A DNA stretch of 64,000 nucleotides from Croceivirga sp. (GTDB taxonomy: Bacteria > Bacteroidota > Bacteroidia > Flavobacteriales > Flavobacteriaceae). The notes under the pieces were generated by a model. That model worked only from the letters and a program-made list of their open reading frames with translations. It was not told where the DNA came from and did no database searches. The DNA is taken from NCBI GenBank assembly GCA_028284665.1, contig JANQRG010000046.1:248001-312000 (forward strand), in the 5' to 3' direction. Shown piece by piece: positions 61,098 through 64,000 of the stretch. The number at the start of each line of letters is the position of its first letter. The stretch's first letter is position 1. The translations under genes and the position numbers were made by a program.

Positions 61098-62576
61098 ATG
61101 AAGAAGCAAATGAAACGCATTTCAATACTTTGGATCCCGGTACTTGCCTTGTTTGCCTGTAAAAAAGATAAGGAACCTAAAGAAGTTGCACTCTACAACA
61201 CCTATTGTGTAAGCTGCCATATAGCGCCGGGCATTCATGAACTTCCTAAACACATTTGGGAAACCTCGGTACTTCCTGATATGGCCGCTAGAATGGATAT
61301 TGGTGAAATGTATCATGATCCGAATGTTGAACCCTCTGGGTTCCGGCCAAAGATCAGCTTTTACGATTGGATCGCCTTGAAAAACTACATTATATCGCTG
61401 GCACCCGATAGTTTATCATCCAATCCCTTGCCCGCTTATAGCGCTCTGGGAGGGTTTAAATCGCATCCGCTGAAAATAGATCAGAAAGATGGTGCAAACT
61501 TGACCTTTATGCAATACCGTGATCAAGATGCAAAACTGTTTCTTGGCGATATGTATGGTGCGCTTACCACTTATGACTTTTTAACACGAAAAACACAAAA
61601 AATATATCAAGGACATACACCTATCACCTGGTATAGCCAAAATGCTGCCATGGAATATATCTCCGAAGTAGGCATCCTGGATCCTTCGGAACAGGTAAAG
61701 GGGAGTATCATTACACGGAAGGAAAAAGACACTAGCACTTTTCAAAGTTCCCTTCATCGACCGGTCCATCTTTTGGTTGCTGATCTCAACAATAGCGGTA
61801 CAGAGGAAGTGGTGGTCGCAGAATTTGGCAACGAAACCGGACGTTTGTCGTTGCTGGAACAAAGGGATACTGTCACTGTTGAAAAGAAGGTGCTATTAAA
61901 CCAACCGGGCTGCATCAAAACAATAGCAAAGGACATGGATCGGGATGGGAAATTGGACTTGGTAACGCTGACCTCTCAGGGCAATGAGAGTATAACTATA
62001 CTGTATCAGCAAGATGAGTTACAATTTAAGGCTGAAAAAGTAATAGAATTCAGTCCGGTATATGGAAGCAGTTGGTTTGAACTAATTGATTACGACAAAG
62101 ACGGATACGAGGACATTATCACGGTTAATGGCGATAACGCGGACAAATCCTATGTGCATAAACCCTACCACGGGATGCGAATCTATCTCAATGATGGTAA
62201 CAACAATTTTACCGAATCCTACTTTTATCCCTTGAATGGTGCAACACGATGTCTTGCCAGGGACTTTGATCAGGACGGAGATGTGGACATCGCGCTTCTA
62301 AGTACCTTTCCCAATTATGAAGATGCTCCTCAACTCAGTTTTGTATATCTGGAAAACAAGGATAGCGAAGCCTTTACATTTGAAAGTCAGGTATTGGACG
62401 ATCCCAATGCAGGGCGCTGGTTCTTGCTGGATGCCGGTGATGTAGACCAGGACGGGGACCTGGATATTGTATTGAGCAGTTTTACCTACATGTTTACCCC
62501 GGTTCCGAAACCGCTGTCCCAGCGATGGTCTGAAACAGCTATCGATCTTTTGTTTTTAGAGAATACGTTACATTAG
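61098..62576 (+). CDS. lipoprotein with CxxCH haem motif and FG-GAP repeats
   Basis: 492-aa envelope lipoprotein: lipobox LALFAC (C21), then a haem-binding C37-V-S-C40-H41 (YCVSCH) in a short cytochrome-c-like segment, then FG-GAP/VCBS beta-propeller repeats (about 220-480) with DxDxDGxxD calcium-like loops: KDMDRDGKLDLV, DYDKDGYEDII, DFDQDGDVDIAL, DVDQDGDLDIVL. A monohaem motif fused to an integrin-like propeller is typical of some Bacteroidota surface proteins; electron transfer is possible. The peptidase gene starts 5 bp downstream. Confidence 0.82.
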   Translation: MKKQMKRISILWIPVLALFACKKDKEPKEVALYNTYCVSCHIAPGIHELPKHIWETSVLPDMAARMDIGEMYHDPNVEPSGFRPKISFYDWIALKNYIISLAPDSLSSNPLPAYSALGGFKSHPLKIDQKDGANLTFMQYRDQDAKLFLGDMYGALTTYDFLTRKTQKIYQGHTPITWYSQNAAMEYISEVGILDPSEQVKGSIITRKEKDTSTFQSSLHRPVHLLVADLNNSGTEEVVVAEFGNETGRLSLLEQRDTVTVEKKVLLNQPGCIKTIAKDMDRDGKLDLVTLTSQGNESITILYQQDELQFKAEKVIEFSPVYGSSWFELIDYDKDGYEDIITVNGDNADKSYVHKPYHGMRIYLNDGNNNFTESYFYPLNGATRCLARDFDQDGDVDIALLSTFPNYEDAPQLSFVYLENKDSEAFTFESQVLDDPNAGRWFLLDAGDVDQDGDLDIVLSSFTYMFTPVPKPLSQRWSETAIDLLFLENTLH

Positions 62577-62581
62577 TGTTC

Positions 62582-64000
62582 ATGAAAAGGACACTACTAC
62601 TATTTTTTGCACTGGTATTTTTAGGGTCACATTTGGGTAGAGCACAGAATATCACAGAACAACTCTATGCCACCTATGAGAAGTACAAGGAACCCAGTTT
62701 ACAGAAAAGAAGAATAAAATACGCTGATTTGCAACCGTTGATCGCGCGGGTAAGGTCCAACCCGAAATTTGAAGTGCAAAAGGTTGGCACATCCATTGAG
62801 GGCAGGGATTTGACCTTAATTTCCCTGGGCGAAGGAACTACCGATATCTTTTTATGGTCCCAAATGCATGGGGATGAACCTACGGCTACACAAGCCATTT
62901 TTGACATTCTCAACTTTTTTATTGCTCCTGATTTTCAGGAGGAAAAGAGCGAAATCCTCTCCCAGCTTAGACTGCATTTCTTGCCGATGCTCAACCCGGA
63001 TGGCGCGGAAGTCTATCAAAGGCGGAACGCCCTTGGCATAGACATCAACCGCGATGCGTTGCGATTGCAGTCCCCCGAAGGACAAACCTTAAAAAGGATA
63101 CGCGACAGTTTGGAAGCCGATTTTGGGTTTAACCTGCATGACCAAAGCCGGTATTACAATGCAGAACGCACTCCAAAACCGGCGACGATATCGTACTTGG
63201 CTACGGCCTATAATTATGAGAAGGATGTTAATGAAGTCCGCGAAAATGCAATGAAGGTTATTGTTTTTATGAACGATGTCATTCAAAAATACGCACCAGG
63301 TCAGGTGGGTCGCTATAGTGACGATTTTGAACCCCGGGCCTTTGGCGATAATATCGCAAAATGGGGAACCAGTCTAATTCTTATTGAATCCGGCGGATTT
63401 ACCAATGATCGTGAAAAACAGGAGATCCGAAAACTCAATTACGTTTCCATGCTTGCGGCTTTGTATACCATCGCTCAAGGAAGTTACAAGAGCATTTCGA
63501 TAGAGGAGTATAAAAAGATCCCAAGAAATGACAGGAAGCTTTTCGATTTGAAGATCACCAATGTGACGTACGAGCTTTTAGGAAAAAAGTACATTCTGGA
63601 TTTGGGAATTCAACAGCAGGAAATCGATTTGAAAGGTCACTCGGAGTTCTACTTCAAAAGTATCATTGTAGATCAAGGCGATCTTTCTACCTATTATGGG
63701 TATGAAACCTTCGATGCCACCGGTTATACTATCCTACCCCCAATATCTACCGTGAGGAATACCGCATCATTGTCGTCTGCAGCAGCTATGGATCTTTTAA
63801 AACAAGGGATTGCATACCAGGTAGGTCCGCTTCCAAAAAGAGGATTTTTCACTACGGAACCTATTCACCGGATGGCAAAAGCACCAAATACATCGGATTT
63901 TCATCTGGCTGTGGGGGAGAACCCTACATTCTTCCTTAAAAAAGAGGGTACGATCACACATGCTGTGATCAACGGCTTCCTTATTGATGTAGCTCAGGAA
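62582..64000 (+). CDS. M14-family zinc carboxypeptidase, cut by the window end
   Basis: The frame is open from ATG 62582 to the window end (473 codons, no stop), so the gene is incomplete here. Signal peptide 1-21 (LGSHLGRAQ). The M14 zinc ligands are seen as H-x-x-E in WSQMHGDEPT, and NLHDQSRYYN provides the third His. FLPMLNPDGAEVYQRRNALGIDINRD is the substrate-binding Asn-Arg region. It cleaves C-terminal residues of peptides outside the cytoplasm. It follows the haem/FG-GAP gene after 5 bp, likely in one operon. Confidence 0.9.
   Translation, partial: MKRTLLLFFALVFLGSHLGRAQNITEQLYATYEKYKEPSLQKRRIKYADLQPLIARVRSNPKFEVQKVGTSIEGRDLTLISLGEGTTDIFLWSQMHGDEPTATQAIFDILNFFIAPDFQEEKSEILSQLRLHFLPMLNPDGAEVYQRRNALGIDINRDALRLQSPEGQTLKRIRDSLEADFGFNLHDQSRYYNAERTPKPATISYLATAYNYEKDVNEVRENAMKVIVFMNDVIQKYAPGQVGRYSDDFEPRAFGDNIAKWGTSLILIESGGFTNDREKQEIRKLNYVSMLAALYTIAQGSYKSISIEEYKKIPRNDRKLFDLKITNVTYELLGKKYILDLGIQQQEIDLKGHSEFYFKSIIVDQGDLSTYYGYETFDATGYTILPPISTVRNTASLSSAAAMDLLKQGIAYQVGPLPKRGFFTTEPIHRMAKAPNTSDFHLAVGENPTFFLKKEGTITHAVINGFLIDVAQE

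Noticed and set aside
1-64000. CRISPR array
   Set aside because: The repeats present are palindromes or simple repeats at irregular distances; there are no uniform spacers and no cas genes.
1-64000. tRNA, rRNA or transposase genes
   Set aside because: No cloverleaf, rRNA core or DDE/HUH transposase was recognised on either strand; the mobile material is limited to short fold-back units without genes.

Overview
The window looks like chromosomal DNA of a marine-type member of the Flavobacteriaceae (Bacteroidota). The grounds are the short primary sigma factor (287 aa), Bacteroidota-style promoters (TAnnTTTG at the -7 position), DUF4249 and DUF4097 proteins, a TonB-dependent receptor with a carboxypeptidase-like domain, YaiO-type barrels, the absence of Shine-Dalgarno sequences, and many short fold-back repeats between genes. 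I see no rRNA, tRNA, CRISPR array, intact insertion sequence or prophage.

Layout: 1-1819 is the end of a histidine operon (hisF, hisIE) with a four-helix-bundle gene in it. 2832-6712 is an ECF sigma / anti-sigma / DUF4097 / outer-membrane-protein island. 6990-15231 carries single enzymes and regulators (PAP2 phosphatase, alpha/beta hydrolase with AraC, RraA, ketopantoate reductase-like, thioesterase, MarR-GNAT fusion, HxlR with a DJ-1/PfpI protein) and a four-helix-bundle pseudogene. 15232-16747 is repeat-rich and holds leftovers of duplicated gene ends. 16748-19619 is a crp-like / SDR / aldehyde dehydrogenase group. 19804-25659 carries a TonB receptor, its DUF4249 lipoprotein partner and secreted proteins. 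25666-29273 has DUF1853 and a vWA/AAA+ pair. 29274-31455 has a repeat-filled gap and two tandem hydrolases. 31435-33103 is cysM-cysE. 33206-40739 holds housekeeping and hypothetical genes. 41161-51690 is a surface-polymer island. 51908-52118 encodes two related microproteins beside rpoD (52166-53029). 53250-64000 holds a helicase, a glycosyltransferase, an FMN dehydrogenase, menB, a serine hydrolase, pirin, a haem/FG-GAP lipoprotein and an M14 peptidase cut by the window end.

Two systems stand out. First, four places carry the same bipartite element, TGCAACC(C/T)-N15-GTCT, always 26-54 bp upstream of a start codon: before the ECF sigma gene itself, the outer-membrane protein of its own island, the TonB receptor/DUF4249 pair and a small secreted protein. 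The identical spacing suggests one autoregulated ECF regulon of envelope genes. Second, 41161-50383 encodes a cytosolic hybrid histidine kinase, a stand-alone receiver, a membrane-anchored HEAT-repeat protein, a processive family 2 glycosyltransferase, an LtaS/OpgB-like phosphoglycerol transferase with TPRs and a YaiO-type TPR barrel in one direction. A convergent gene encodes an ILEI-domain plus glycerophosphodiesterase-like protein. I infer a signal-controlled exopolysaccharide that is decorated with, and trimmed of, a glycerophosphate-type group. This is a hypothesis from domain content and order.

All calls come from reading the sequence; no database search was run.
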